64,000 nt of DNA from Osmia lignaria lignaria (taxonomy: Eukaryota > Arthropoda > Insecta > Hymenoptera > Megachilidae), in contig NC_135040.1 in the NCBI RefSeq assembly GCF_051020975.1, positions 5,945,501 through 6,009,500 of the forward strand. Reading direction: 5' to 3'. Positions 14,950-28,483 of the stretch are shown piece after piece (the first letter of the stretch is position 1; the number at the start of each line of letters is the position of its first letter). Position numbers and translations under genes: made by a program. The notes beneath the pieces are model-generated. The model was not told the origin of the DNA. It did no database searches and saw only the letters and a program-made list of their open reading frames with translations.

Positions 14950-15015
14950 AGAAAATTTGATGTACTAACCGTTTCGCGGGGAGACAGCACGCGTAGGGGC
15001 GACATGTTTCGCATC
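14950..15015 (+). repeat. weak repeat pair, copy 2
   Basis: Partner of 14079-14144, 871 bp downstream in the same orientation. The frame carrying RKFDVLTVSR is open from 14776 to 15030. No family is recognised for this frame. Confidence 0.35.
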
Positions 15016-15030
15016 TGCTGCATGTTTTGA

Positions 15031-18000
15031 TAAAAACTAGCGGCTGCTGCGCGCCGAGGGTGGTGTCGGCCGTGTAAATCACGGGAACGATGTAAAACAC
15101 GATCGAAGAATCGATGAGCGCAACGAACTACCTTTTTGGGGTGTACTAACCTTTTGCCACTCTTGGTCGAATCCTTTTATCTGTCTGTTCTTTGGGATAA
15201 AGGATAAAATTGGGATAAAGGATGCGGTAATTTCGGTTGACTAAGCGTGTGCCTAGATAAATCAATAAACGGCTTTTTTCCCCGACGCGTCCGAACCCAC
15301 AAAAATTGCCCCTATGGCAACCCTTCCCCGATATCGGGCTACACGCGATCGTATCGGAAGAGAACAAACGAGCGTTTTACTTTCAGCGGTCAGATAATTT
15401 TCACGATCCTTTCTCGCTTCGAATACTTTTCGTCGTAACTGAAAGTGTCTCAAAGGTAACATACCATCATCTATCATAATGATGGCTTAATGGAACATCA
15501 CAAGGTGATCAGGCATTGATAGAAATAAAGTCTAACAACAGCATGCTTCGAGACCGGAAGCAGCCTGGTACTAGTATATCGTCTAAACGCCACAAAACAC
15601 CACCACCTAACAGTGTGCAGGGAGGTTCGATCGAAGCGACGAGTTCGCATCGTTTAACGGGGGTCGGTCAGAATCGTGTGACATAGTCTCGGGCTTCTTA
15701 TTAGTCATAGTCACGATGGGTCGAGAGAACCCCTCGTGGACAACGTATCGAATATACGTAGTAGATGTAGGTATACGTGCGCAGGAGCCTTCGGTAAAAG
15801 GGGGGCTTCGAACGAAGGGGCGCGCCCCTAGTGTTCCGTACACCCTGATGTCCTAGCTAGTGTTTCGTTCGCCGCTTACCCGTTCACCTCATCTTCGTGG
15901 TCGTGCTAACAAAATAACGACGAATAACCTTCAACCGGATTCGACGCTGTTTATTTCGCGTTTGGGGTGAAATGTTTGTTTAACCAGGGTGGAAGGTGTT
16001 GGGTGGTCGAAAATCCAGTTTCTCTGCGACACAGAGATGTTGAATCGTTGTCGAAGGGATGTTAGAACGATAATTCGATAGAATCTTGTAACGTGGAGGG
16101 TTGTAGACGATTGCGAGAGGATACAAGATGGAGTTATTATTGTGACTATGTTTAGACGTTTCTAGAAGTTAAGTTAATGATTCGCATTTAGTAAAGTGTG
16201 AGGACGAAACAAAGAGATGACAATTCGGATTTATGTGTCGAGGGGTGACGAGCAATAATTCGTCATTGAACGACGATCATGGGGCTCCTTAGAGCGTCTC
16301 CCTCCATCGCGTTGTTCAGATCTGACTCAAAATTTCTCGAGTTTTTCGGTGAAACAAGAAAGAATGAGGCGTTTGTCTGGCACACACTTCTACACGGGAG
16401 AGCGTGTAAGATGGCAGATGATCAACGTGCAGCATTCTCGAATCGGATTTGCGAATATCAGGTAACTTTTCTTCTTCTGACTCCTTCGAGATTTTGTTTT
16501 CGGTGACTTGAAAAGGAGGTAATTGCATGTTTCATGTTTTTATGAGCTTCGGTTTTATGGAACTTCCTGTTCACCCCTTAACAATTCACCCCTTCGCATA
16601 GATTTAAACGCACACTGTTACTCCCATTGTTTACACTTACCGGACACACTGACCCTATTCTGTAGATTGTACTTTGGCATATTTTTTATTGTTAAACAAA
16701 TGATTTTAACCCTGAATAAGGGTAATCAGTGAAACTGTAAGACTGATTCCCAAGCCACCCACAGCTGTGCTGGAACCCTATCGTGAGGGAAAATCCTCTC
16801 GAATTCCGCTTTAAGACGTCGACTTTAATTCCCGATCTCTTCCTTCTTTGCGGATGGATTAGATGGAGTAAACCGCAAGCTTTTTGCGAGCGTATGCGTG
16901 CCGAGCGAAGGATGTTGACACGAAACGGTCGAGAAAGGCTGCCCTACAGCCAGGCCACGGCTAACCCGGTTGACAAGGGTAAAGTAATTGATACTGACGT
17001 TGGAACGGCTGACCATGGAGCGAGTACAAGCGGAACATCCAGCGGAATTATGGGATTATATTAATACGACCGTCTGTGACGGGCCACCCTGCGTTCGCCA
17101 GTTTTCACGGTTCCTCCAACGGAACGTTCAACAAAGCTAGAATAAATTCTCTCTTATTACATACTCCCCAAATGAATCTTCCCTGAACATCTGATCAAAT
17201 AATCGTCTTCTTCGGGGTTGCGTTGAATCGGACCAACGATCTATTTCCTCGAGACATATTGAAAATACTCGTAAAATATATTAACTTTTCTATCATCTCG
17301 TCCAATGAAACAAATAATCATCCAACTCTCCCCTAACTCCGCTCCCATAGAAAAGCCTCGTTCAAGGCATCGCTTGTATTCTGACCAACGCGTGTGGGGT
17401 CGATATTTTTTCATGACGGGCGATCAGCTGCTAAGGGGTCGAAAGTTAATCCTTTAGTACGACTTAAGGATCGTTTGAATGCCCAAATGGTCGCGTCTCC
17501 TTCGCTGTCTTAATTCGCGACGTATAGAAGGCCGGTGGTGCACACCGGGATCCCTAAATCAGGATTAACGAGCCAGATACAGCAGAGTCGTAATCCTTCG
17601 CGTAGCAGACTAATGTCTCGTTCACGCACGTCGGATATGTTTTAACTCGGATACGCTACGGATATAACGCGTTTTAGCCGGTGGGACCCTTGGTTCGTCG
17701 CGTGTCCTGCGAGTACGTTTAGTCATCCTATTCGCAGTTAGGCGGCACGTTTAATATTAATTTCGCTTCTTAGCCCTCCTCCAGGGATGAGTCAGTGGAT
17801 CCGGATGAAGATCCGTCTGGATATTAAAGTTCGTGATATCGTGGACCGTAAACGATGTTAAATCGTGATAGTTAGGTGTATATTGGATGAGGTATGCTTT
17901 AAGTTTCCAACCGTCTAATTAATTTTCCACTAAAGTATCCACTGGACCAAGTATCCCAAATATAAATGGAATGAATATAAAGCGGAGAACTGTGCTTTTG

Positions 18001-21000
18001 GTCCTGACGAGTAGGCTACTGTAAAGCATTTTACTATTATAGATGTGATAGCATTTACTATTATAGTTCACTGCAAATCCTCGAGTTCGTAGGGTACAGT
18101 GGAAGAAAAGTGATGTAGAGCAGAACGCGCGTAGCATGAGAATTGATTGTGTTCGCCCTTCTTCTCCCTTTTCTTCTGTTCGCGAAGAGGAAGAGAAAGA
18201 GGAAGGTCGAATAAGACGAACAGTTTTCCCGCGGCGGTATCGAAGTTTCTCTCGCAGAGGTCGCTCGAGTTTCGATGAGGCTTCACCGGCTGAATACTAA
18301 GTACCTGGCCGAGGGGAACAGGAATGGGGGACAGGATCATCGTGCACGTTTCCCCGGGGACGTCTACTTGAGAAAAATGATCGGACGAGACGTTTCCACT
18401 CGCCAGACACGCCGAGTTTCTGTAATAAAACGATCCTTCGGGGCTTCCTCGAGTTGTCGCGGGTCTAGTGACTTTTCGCTGCCTGCGGTGATATCGTGTT
18501 TTTATGGACGAACGATGGAATTTTGATGGTAAAGTTGGGATCGTTTAGGGCTACAAGAAAATCTGCCATTTCTTTCTCTTTCCAACCCCCTTTTTTTATA
18601 TCATAGCGTGTTGGTTTTTTCATTGTTTTATTAATCAGGATTTTCTAATGGAAAATTGTTATTGTGAAAATTCTATTTTCGAGATGATGAACGCATGTTT
18701 TGAAACACTCTGTATCCTCTGAGGATCGAACGTCGTTCTTGATATTCTTGTTCTGTTCTCTGGCTTTGCGAACCCTAATGGCGGCGAGCAATCGTGCCAG
18801 CCGACTGCGATGTACGTCGGGTTGCCTGACTGCAGGTGCAGATTGCACCGTAAGTAGAGAGGGCTTTCTAGATTCTCGGGAACAAAGATCCGCTTCCTAT
18901 TTGTCCGAGATACATATTTGTTTGAAGTAGACGAGCTCGGCTGCTATGCATCTCAATTCAAAAAGTCTAGTCTCGGCGAAGCTTCGATTCAAGATGATAC
19001 GAACAAAGCTCTATTCCGAGACGTTCCAATATAGTTTTAATCGTTCAATTAAAAGTTTCGATAAGAAGATTTTTAATACTTTTTGAATTTGAATAAAATT
19101 CCAAATAATCGAAACCTCGTATGTGCTTGACTTACTATGAACCTGTAAACACGAAGTTATGAAAATCATAAATTCTATGAAATGTGCGGCCATCAAAGTT
19201 AATCCAATATCATCATACCAAAGAGCAATCATAAGTTCATAAGGTGGTGGATACTTAACCGAGCGCCCCTTCCTTATTCATCCCGCATTAACGTCACCCA
19301 TAACAGACGCAGCTCTAATTCGCTGAGCTGCCGCGTAAAGTAGCGCCATCTCTCGCCGCGGGAGATCAAAGAACACAGGCAAAGACGGCGGGAATAAAGT
19401 TCCAGATAAACAGCCGGTGAAACGCACGGTCGGAAACCGCCATGGAATCGTGAACCCTCGTACGATCCTCGTAACTTAATTTTACATCCTGAATAAAGCA
19501 CCACGACCGGTCTTTGTTTTTATCAGTCAAATTATGAATGCGTCAACTTATGGACGCCATTTCCTAGAGACATTATCCCTTCTACCACTTCTCGCGTTCT
19601 CACTCGACTATCCATCGACACGGCCAGGGGGTATAATTTGTCTTGATTCAACTTGCCTCGTGGTAAGCAATCGCGTAGCGGGCACGGTTCGACGAAAAGG
19701 TGGAATTCCGCTACATACAGAAGATTCACGTCACGCTCAAAGACGTCGGGACGCTGTAATACCGGGTCGGAAAAGGTCTGCTTGTTATTCGAGGCGCGAG
19801 TTTCGTCGGTATAGGGAAGGGTCGTGATTGAATCTACCGGGCCGGCCACGGTCCAAAGAAACACCCTGCCAGCATTTATATCCCCTGGGATTCGCCACTC
19901 TCCCCCTTTTCTGTTCTTCGCCTACCCTCCTTTTGCGAGCTACGACAGGAATAGTTTTATTATAGCGAACACGTTGACCATAACGTGCAAGGACCTCCCA
20001 TGGACCCACCCCCGTAGGCAACCATCCCTCTTGGCGTCTCGTAGACCGCCTTGTTTGGAAGAAACACTTCGTGCTCCTTCTTTGTGGGTAATGATTCTCG
20101 TACGTGAAGAAACCCCATGGCGATTTCATTGAACCGTTCAACAATGGCTTTTTTGTCCCTCCCAATACATATGGATTGGTTTTTATGGAGATATTGGTTA
20201 GGGTCTATTTTGCATGGTCGTTAGTAGTTACTGGAGGAACGATGAGCTGGTTGATTTTGGGAACGAATCAATTCGATGGGGTCCTTTGACCCTTGGTCTC
20301 ATCTGGGAGTCTTAAAATGTTAAGTACCAGCTTTAGGAAGATACATTTTTGGCATCGATTAATATATTTTAATAAATCAAGTGACTACTCGGTTGACCAC
20401 ATGTCCAACAAAGGGGTAGGGGTAGTTGGTACTCGTTTGGGTAATAAAGAGCGATGAGGAGGGCGATTCCGAAGGTGGACTAATTCGATGGGTTTTCTGG
20501 GATTTGCGTTTCCCGCGGGGAACGTGTAATTGCAGGGATTGAAGGTTGAATTGTATCGCTTTTTGGAAATCGTGATTTACAAGCGTGGTTGGGGCGATTT
20601 TAGTCTGCTTGAAAAATGAGACAGTTTTAACTGGTCACCGCAATACTGTAACAAACAAAATGATTGCTCCGATCATAAAATTTTACTACATCCATTAATG
20701 AAAAAACCAATCGATCAGACTTGGAACGAATTCTTCCATCGTTTGATCGTTATTAAAATCCGTGGAAGAAGAAGGTTTTCAGACGGACGGGAAGGGTCGA
20801 GAGAAAAGGCGACGGTAAATCCGGATTTAATAGAGAGTTCTCCGTGTGAATTTCCTTTCCATATCGTCCGTAGACCGGTAACCCCGGGACCTGACGTCGG
20901 CATATTGCATTATCGGCCGACTTATGGGATCCCATATTCAATATGATGCTGCATGTAACCGGGGGCCAGAGGGATCGCGCCCAGCGAAACCCGGCCTTCA

Positions 21001-24000
21001 AGGTGAAGCATATTTCAAACGCGAGTAGGGTTCCTCGGGTCCGGGGATGCTTCAGGATCGTGTATCATATTCAATGACACGAAACACGGAGAAACGAACG
21101 GCGTTGAGACGTTAAGAAACGACTTGAGAAAGAGGTAATATGAAATAACTCTTTGCAATGATGAAATATGGAACGGAAGTCTTTGATTATTTCAAGCTCG
21201 GATCTGGACGTACACTATCAACCAAAAGTTTATCGTAAGGTTCAAAATAATTTAAAAAACCAAAGTTCATATAGCGTACGATGTTGGATCGAAGGGATTA
21301 AGCTTTGCCTGGTTAGGATCAATGAGTAATAGAGATCCCTGCGTTTGACTAATTTGATACATGAATTTTCTGTTACACTCACTGATTCCCAGTATCACTT
21401 GTCTCACAGATGAATTACCTTAAGTGGTTGAAAAATCACCGGTACCGTTACCAGGCACGTCGTGTACATCGTCTGAGTAATTTCTCATTTAATATGATTG
21501 TATCAATCGAGAGAGGATTACAGATTCGTGAATGGATCGACCGTTACCGAAACGTCTAGTGATTTACGTACGCGTCGCTCGTGTTCCTATTTTCCCATCG
21601 TAAATCCAGCTTGGCTGGTCCTGTCTTTATGGTTTACGGATTTCGGGGCTCCATCTGCACGCCACACAGTCGTAAAACTAGGTACTGGTTCTTTCCTTTT
21701 CATTCGCCATCCGTCGATCGATCGAGTCGCAGAACCACTTCCGATATATCGGTCGTATTTTACGCATCCTCTCGTAAGCAGCTGCTTTACAATGATCGAG
21801 AAAGGGGGAGCTAGGCCTGGAGACAGGCGAGCCTCCTTCGTCTATAGAGGGGTGAATTTTACGTGTTACGACGTGATCCAGTTTCTCAGAGAAAAGCCAA
21901 TTAATCGTGAGTAGGTTGAACGATCTATCGTAAACCTGCTGCCCTCATGTGTGGCCTGATTACACGTGCCTCTGGCATCATGCGATGCTACAATTAATGC
22001 GAATATGTCTTCGACACGTGCCCTGAAACACGTTGGAGGGACGTGGTCTCTATGGGTGTGGGGGTTCTTCTTGGAAAAAGAAAATTTCTCTTTAGTAAGA
22101 ATCCCTATTTCAAAATATCCCCTTCTACACGAGAATCTTTCATGTCCCTAAAAATAAATGCTCGCCCTTTTGTAACTCAACCTCTGCCACCTAATCATCC
22201 GTCCCAACAATGATCGCCCGCATGTATTAGACACGATGCCAACACAGGTGCGCGGTTAATCCGCTGTGTACAAGGCTTATCTCCGGTCCAGTCTCACCTC
22301 TGGCTCCGTTTAGTTGGCGCGATAACGTTTTAGCTTAAATTCAAGCAGCCTGAGGCAGGCCACCGGCTGATTTAAGGGCCCGGTATTGCCATTCCGGTAC
22401 GCGCGACCCTATGCTCGCCTGGAGGGGTGAAAAGCCCCCTAACGGAGGCGTATGCCACCGGTAGATAGTCGGCTGTGATAAGCTAAATGTTCGAGTCCCC
22501 TGTATTATATAGCTTAGGTAGGCCTGAAGCCGCCCGGAGCGTAAACCGAACTAACGACACTGCTGAGACAGACGGATTGTTCGTAGAACCGGGATTCAGG
22601 GCTTTGCATTCCACTTGTGCAGCATTGCCTGTAGATAAACGGGTTACAGACTCGCGTCGATATCGGGATACGCTTCCAGACGACCTCGCGTTAGTTGGAA
22701 AGGCATTCGGCGGGTTGCAGCTTTCAGGGGCCCGTCGCGATGCCTCGGTAGATGGCAGCAAGGAATTATCCATCTCACTGCTCAACTTTTTGGTCTATTC
22801 GTTTCCTAGCGTTTAGAATTTCGTTTTTATATTAAAGTTTGCTAAGGATCGTGGACATTTTAGGACGTTCAACGAATCTCTTACAGACAGGATACACGGG
22901 GGGGACAAGTTGCGGTGTTATCTAGAGTTTAGGGGTGCAGCTTTGGCGGAAATTGAGCCAAGACCGTACCGGAAATTCCCCTCGCCCCGTGGGAGCCTAC
23001 AGTGTATACCATAAATTGAAGAGGTTGCGTTTGAATCGAAGTGTGCCCCTTCGAAGCGAAAATTGAGTTAAACACGCCCCCTTCGCGCGGCAATCTAGCG
23101 CGTTGCTCTGTAGGAAGATCTAAATTGATGTACTTACGCCTTCGCCCAACTTTTATGCGTTATAATTCCTCGTAGATGTAGCATATAATTAAATCAACTG
23201 AACATTAGACGTAAAAATGTCCAAACAATACATATTCTAAGCGATTTTGTAATACGTTGGCTTTTACGCGGTGCCTGTAGGACGGCAACCCGCGCAACCT
23301 CGGTATCTAAACGCCGTCGTACTTTAAGGAGTTGAAGAAAGTTGCTACAAACTTTTTCAACTCGTTTTGATTAACAGGGCCCTATTTTTTATTCAAATGT
23401 AAATCCTTTGACTTTCTCTCATACGGTAAAGTTCCTCGGTGTCTGATACGAGAGAGACGGATGCTGTATGCATAAGTAACGACGCGGATAAAGGTTGGCG
23501 TTCGCTTTTATGAACAAAGTTGCTCGAGTTTAGCGCAAGTTTCTATATGGTAGCTTTTAATAAAGTCCTGCCGTTTAACTATATCTCATCGTTATTTCCA
23601 TAAAAGAACCTTGATGAGCACAGGGGAGCCGTGTGTCAATGAGTTCATACTAATCCTATGTAGGAGTTGTTATCGACCGAGCATTGGCTTGAACTTAGGT
23701 GTTTTTACCGATCGAAAAACCGGCTTCCCTGATTCTACATAGTTGGTAACGCGGAGACAATTTTCTTCTCGAAGACATTCAGAAACCTCGGGTCAGCCAA
23801 AGGGAGATGGGGTATTGACGCAACGTGACTTCCTTCGAAGTCATAATTGAATTCAGGAGAATGGAAGGTGGCAGGAAGTCGATGATATTTGTTGACAGGA
23901 AACCGCGGACTCAGCAGCAAAGAAGCGCACTCTGGAGAGTGCTGCTCGTGCATGCTCTCTTGAGAACTGCACACAAGTGTATCTTGAGCATCCAGTCAAC

Positions 24001-26999
24001 AGTCAAAGTGTTCCTTAAACACTCGGACCCCGTTTTAACGAGACCCATTCATAGTGCTACTCTTCTTCTCTTCCTTTTGTTGTTTCCTTCGCTCTTGTTT
24101 TCTACTTTCCCTCATCGTAGAACCATTTTCTACATTTCTGCTCTTCTCTTTCATCATTTTTCACCATTTCTACTATTCTACTCCCTCGCTTCCCCTAACC
24201 ACCGTACCACACCACTCCTCTTCGCCAGGGTGGTCCTCTTGAGCGCAAGTCATTTATATCGGCGCTGGATCGAGGGTGCGAACTCGCTCTATGACGCTTC
24301 TTTGTATGCAAACAAGGTGCTTGTTTCTAAATTGGGTTGCAAGTCGGGCCATCGTTAATTAATATATCTCACGGCACGAGCGAATTAAGCTGGTTGTTGC
24401 GAGAGAGACTGGTGCTAGCCTTTGGTACCGCGGATTCGTACGCGCGGAGCTACACGGAAGGGGAGGTTTCCCGGTGTCGGTCTGTTCGTTCAACGACCAC
24501 CATGGGACTCGTACCAATCATAAACGGACCGTCGCTTCAACACCGGTTACGGGATACCAGCTTTTCATGATCCGCGCGTGACCGGCTTACGAATTCGAGA
24601 CAGAAAACCGGCCGAAAATGGTAGCAAATGAATTTTTATGGAATGTTTCGCATCGCCATTTTGGCAGTACTTAAATTAATGGGCTTAACTTCTTAATTTT
24701 CAAAGATCAGAAAAGTTATCTTATTGGAACGTGAATATTAATTACACGCCCATTTAATTAAATTGATCATAAACACGAAGGCGTTCATACGAGTACGTAA
24801 TCTAAGTATATTTATTGCTCGTGATAATATACAGGCACTCAAAGTGTTGCGTCCTTCGGTGACTCGATAAATCTTCTGGTCACCTCTGTGCGGCAGCTGT
24901 AATTACACCTGTTTGTACTTCAATTGCAATTAAACGTGTTTTACACACATCGGTCATATGAAATTGATTCATACTCCGTGTCTCGATTAATTCGTCTTAA
25001 TAGCGGAAAAATCGAATTAATCGGAAAGTTGGCGAAGCTAGTAGAGGGCGCTCCAGAGGGCGCCCCGTTCAATTACCAACGGTGTAAAAGTGTAACGCGA
25101 TACGAACGCGTGTAATTCGAGACTTTCGTCCGGCGTAGGGGGGATTAAAAAAATGCAATTTATGCCTAACGAAAAATACGAGTGTGTGCGGTCGCGCGAA
25201 GGCATGCGGGGCTAGCTAACGCCGCGAAGAAGGGCCGCAGAGAGAATGGGAAGCGTGGGCATGTTTTGAAATTCCATTACTGAACGAGATGAGGTCAGTG
25301 CACGAGGCGATTCATTAAGCGCTCTATATTTTCTCCGACGTTTCTACCTACGTCCACGAAGGGGAATATTCTCCGCGGGCTATATTTTCCCTTCGTCCTG
25401 CTTCGAACGCGCAATGGGAAAAAAGGGTCAAGACGTGACGCGGGGAATTTTGATTAATCTTCATTATTTTTGGAACGAGCCGACTGCCTCTCTTGTCAGT
25501 GTCAGGGAAACGAAAGAGAATGATTGAAGTGTGAAAGGAAGGATGAGTGTTGTAAGATTGAGGGGAGAGACCAGGTGGAATTGAAATGCAAACTATGATA
25601 TTTAATATTTTTTTTTTTTTCATTTATTTATATTGGAATAGTTTTATTCACAGAATTTTCACCTAAATCTAGAAACCATAAGATTAATTCTTCCCACTGT
25701 CAAGTGTAAGTGAGTGGAAGTGATGGCTCTGATAAAGAGGAATATTTTTGATTTCTTCCTTCTATCCCTCGGGAGAGGGAGATCCTTTCAGTGGCAGATG
25801 CTACCAGAGAGTACGCTACGGCAACTAGTTCCTGCGAGTCATAAATACCTGGGAGGATCTTCGGGGAAGGGTTTGTACGACCCTAAATCAAGGTCAGCTA
25901 CGTCGCACGCCTCGTCGTCACTTTCACTTCTCTCCGCAGCAGCCGTGCACCAACACCGGGATATGATTTAGTACTTTTGACGGGATTAATAATTTCCAAC
26001 GGCACGCTGAGGTAGCAGATGTCCCGACGTTTTCGCACCCTATTCGCGTCTTAAGGCGTCTCGTCGCCTCCCTGCCCACCATCTTTCTCCGTGCTCTCCA
26101 CACTTATGGGAAAAGGTAGATCTGTCATAGTCTCTATGACGAATTTCGGCTCCCTCTTGGTGGCCCCATCCTACCAGTCCCCCTTGTTATTTTTCACCTG
26201 TGACGTTTCTTTGTGGGGCGTCGAAACGACCAGCAGGTAGGACTGTAACACAAATGCGTCCATGTTGGACATTTCGAGGTGGAACCCCAAAGATAATCTT
26301 GATGGCATTCAGATGATTCGTATTTGATATTTGAACACTGCAGTTGCTAAAATTTCTTAAAAAATTGTGAAGGACTAGGGTTGGCTGATCTTGGGATTGT
26401 GTCTGGACGGCTAATTATGAAAATTAAAGGTGGGTAGGAGAGCCTTCTGTCGGTATCAAATTGATACCTTCTTTTTTCGACCTGTCGGCTTCATGGAAAT
26501 GATCATTCGGTTAGCGCGGCTTGTTAACATAGCTGGTAGCGCTCCAAACTTGGGCCCGCACACAATACGTTGACAATAACCCAGATACCAATCTCTCAGG
26601 TAGGCATGGCTGACAATACGAAGGCAAACGTGTTACACCAGTGTGAACAAGATTTAACACAGTCATTCTGTGTCTTTTGTTTCGTAGACAGATTCGAGTC
26701 CGTTCAATTACATCTGTCTACTTAAGAACTTTAGGAAGATGTATCTCTTTCTGATTTTCCTAAAAGTTATTAACTAAGACGCTCGACCAAATTGTTAGAT
26801 TACTTCGTTTCTGATGGATTTCATCAACTTGTTATTTTTATTTAACTCTTCATTCTTTGAAACAATATTTAAAGATTCATCTGTATTCAGACCCGACTTT
26901 CCACCCGATTATGATTTAAGGTTATAGTTAGAGTCTCTAGAAGGCGCGAGCGTAATCTCTACCGAGGTTATCGCGTGAAATGCTCAAGGATACGAATAC
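15031..26999. other. gene-free region, middle part
   Basis: No exon I can support. Small local features only: a direct repeat TGGGATAAAGGAT at about 15,190 and 15,211, a pyrimidine-rich stretch at about 24,050-24,245, a T13 run at 25608-25620, and a block at 22,483-22,816 open on both strands without recognisable protein. Confidence 0.45.
25608..25620 (+). repeat. poly(T) run
   Basis: Thirteen consecutive T in AT-rich sequence. Simple repeat only. Confidence 0.9.
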
Positions 27000-28464
27000 C
27001 AGAGTAACTATAACTCTTACGCGTGATCAAGGATCATTTATTAATTTTCCATCGCGGGAGACAATTTCTGAAATCGATCATCCGATCGAACCCGCCCTCT
27101 GTAATTTCAACTGTACACACGCAATCAGTGTCCATGAATAAACGTCGCTTTTTTTTCTGTGAAAAACGAACGAGAAGTAGCCAAGGACAAGCGTAAATAC
27201 GTCTCGAGGTTATCGCCTCGATATGCTCGCTCGATTTAGTAGCCAAACTTAACGAGAAAAAGACTGAGACACCCGGTATATTTGTTTATCACTTGCTTTC
27301 ATTTTCTTCCTTTTCAAACACCGAAGTCCCGACCGAAAAAAGCAAGGAATCGCAAAAGTGACGCGTGAAATCCATCATCCGAATGTCGTAGTTCCCTTCT
27401 CCAACTGTACTCTTTCCAAAAAACAATTCCCCGAAGTCACGCCAGCTGATTACCCGTAATTCCGACGTCGTGCCCGCAATCGTGTTCCCGAATAAAGACC
27501 TTTCTAAGAAGAAAGTTCCAAGGCCAGCGCGCGATACCGAGGCTACCGCCGCGCTGCGAAGAATCCGCGCGCAAAAGGCGCTTCGAGCGCGCGAGCCTTT
27601 AAGTGCATACTCGAAGAGATGACGCAGACAGGTGAGGGGCGAGGGAAGGATGATGCCCGTAGGGAAGGAGGCAAGAAACGTTTGGTAGCTTGAGAGTTAA
27701 GGCTAGCTACGCGTCTTCCATTCCCCTCTTGTATATTCTACCATGGAACAATGGAAACTGGGTCAGTAGTGACCCAGGTCTACGAAACTTATAGGATACA
27801 ACAGGGTAATCGTAGTCTTAATGGCTTAGGAGTCAAGGGTTAATTTGGATTCTGCTCTTAGGACCACTCGGCAGAATACCTTCTGTCCGAGGCTAGTTTC
27901 TGTAATTTATTTTCATCGACTCGCCATTAAGCGTCGAATATTTTTCGAAATGATTCGAGTCATCGTTGTTAAACTGTGAAAAAGCAATTCGAATTCGTGT
28001 TGAGCCCATCGCTATATCCGAAGCGAGCAACGTAATAGAGGCCAGGTAGGCGGGTCGGTGAGCACGAAAAGTAGGGCCTCGCGGCTCCGGGGGAACGTTT
28101 TTCTCTAAATTACAGCTCAGCTCGACTCGTTCGTTCCCCCGGTCGTGTCGAGCCTTTCCGCGAGCGAAGCAACGCTACTCCTCTCGTCCGGCCACTACCT
28201 GAATTCCCGATTTCTCTGCTGCGCATGCTCGGCACCCGCGATTTCTCGAACGCATCAAGGGACAAGTGGCGATCTCGTTGGCGCCGTTGTCGTTGTTTTG
28301 TCCAGCTTCTTGCTGAATCTGACCCGGTCCCCTCGATTCGCGGCCAACACTGGTAGTGACAGCTGAAAGATGAAGCTGATCAATCAGGCTTACTACCTGG
28401 ATCGTTGTACAAACTCGTAATCTGCGGTTGTTTCCTAAGGAATTTTGAGATCATTTTGAAAAAA

Positions 28465-28483
28465 ATATATATATATATATATA
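28465..28483 (+). repeat. (AT)n microsatellite
   Basis: Nineteen nt of perfect AT alternation following an A run. Confidence 0.95.

Noticed and set aside
22483..22816. Block of about 330 bp open on both strands
   Set aside because: No recognisable domain, no splice context and no start context. GC-rich sequence alone can give this.
28449..28464. 16-nt match to the 5' part of the bantam microRNA as I remember it (TGAGATCATTTTGAAA)
   Set aside because: The rest of the mature sequence is missing, and the upstream sequence cannot fold into a precursor hairpin with it. It runs into an AT microsatellite, so it is probably coincidence.
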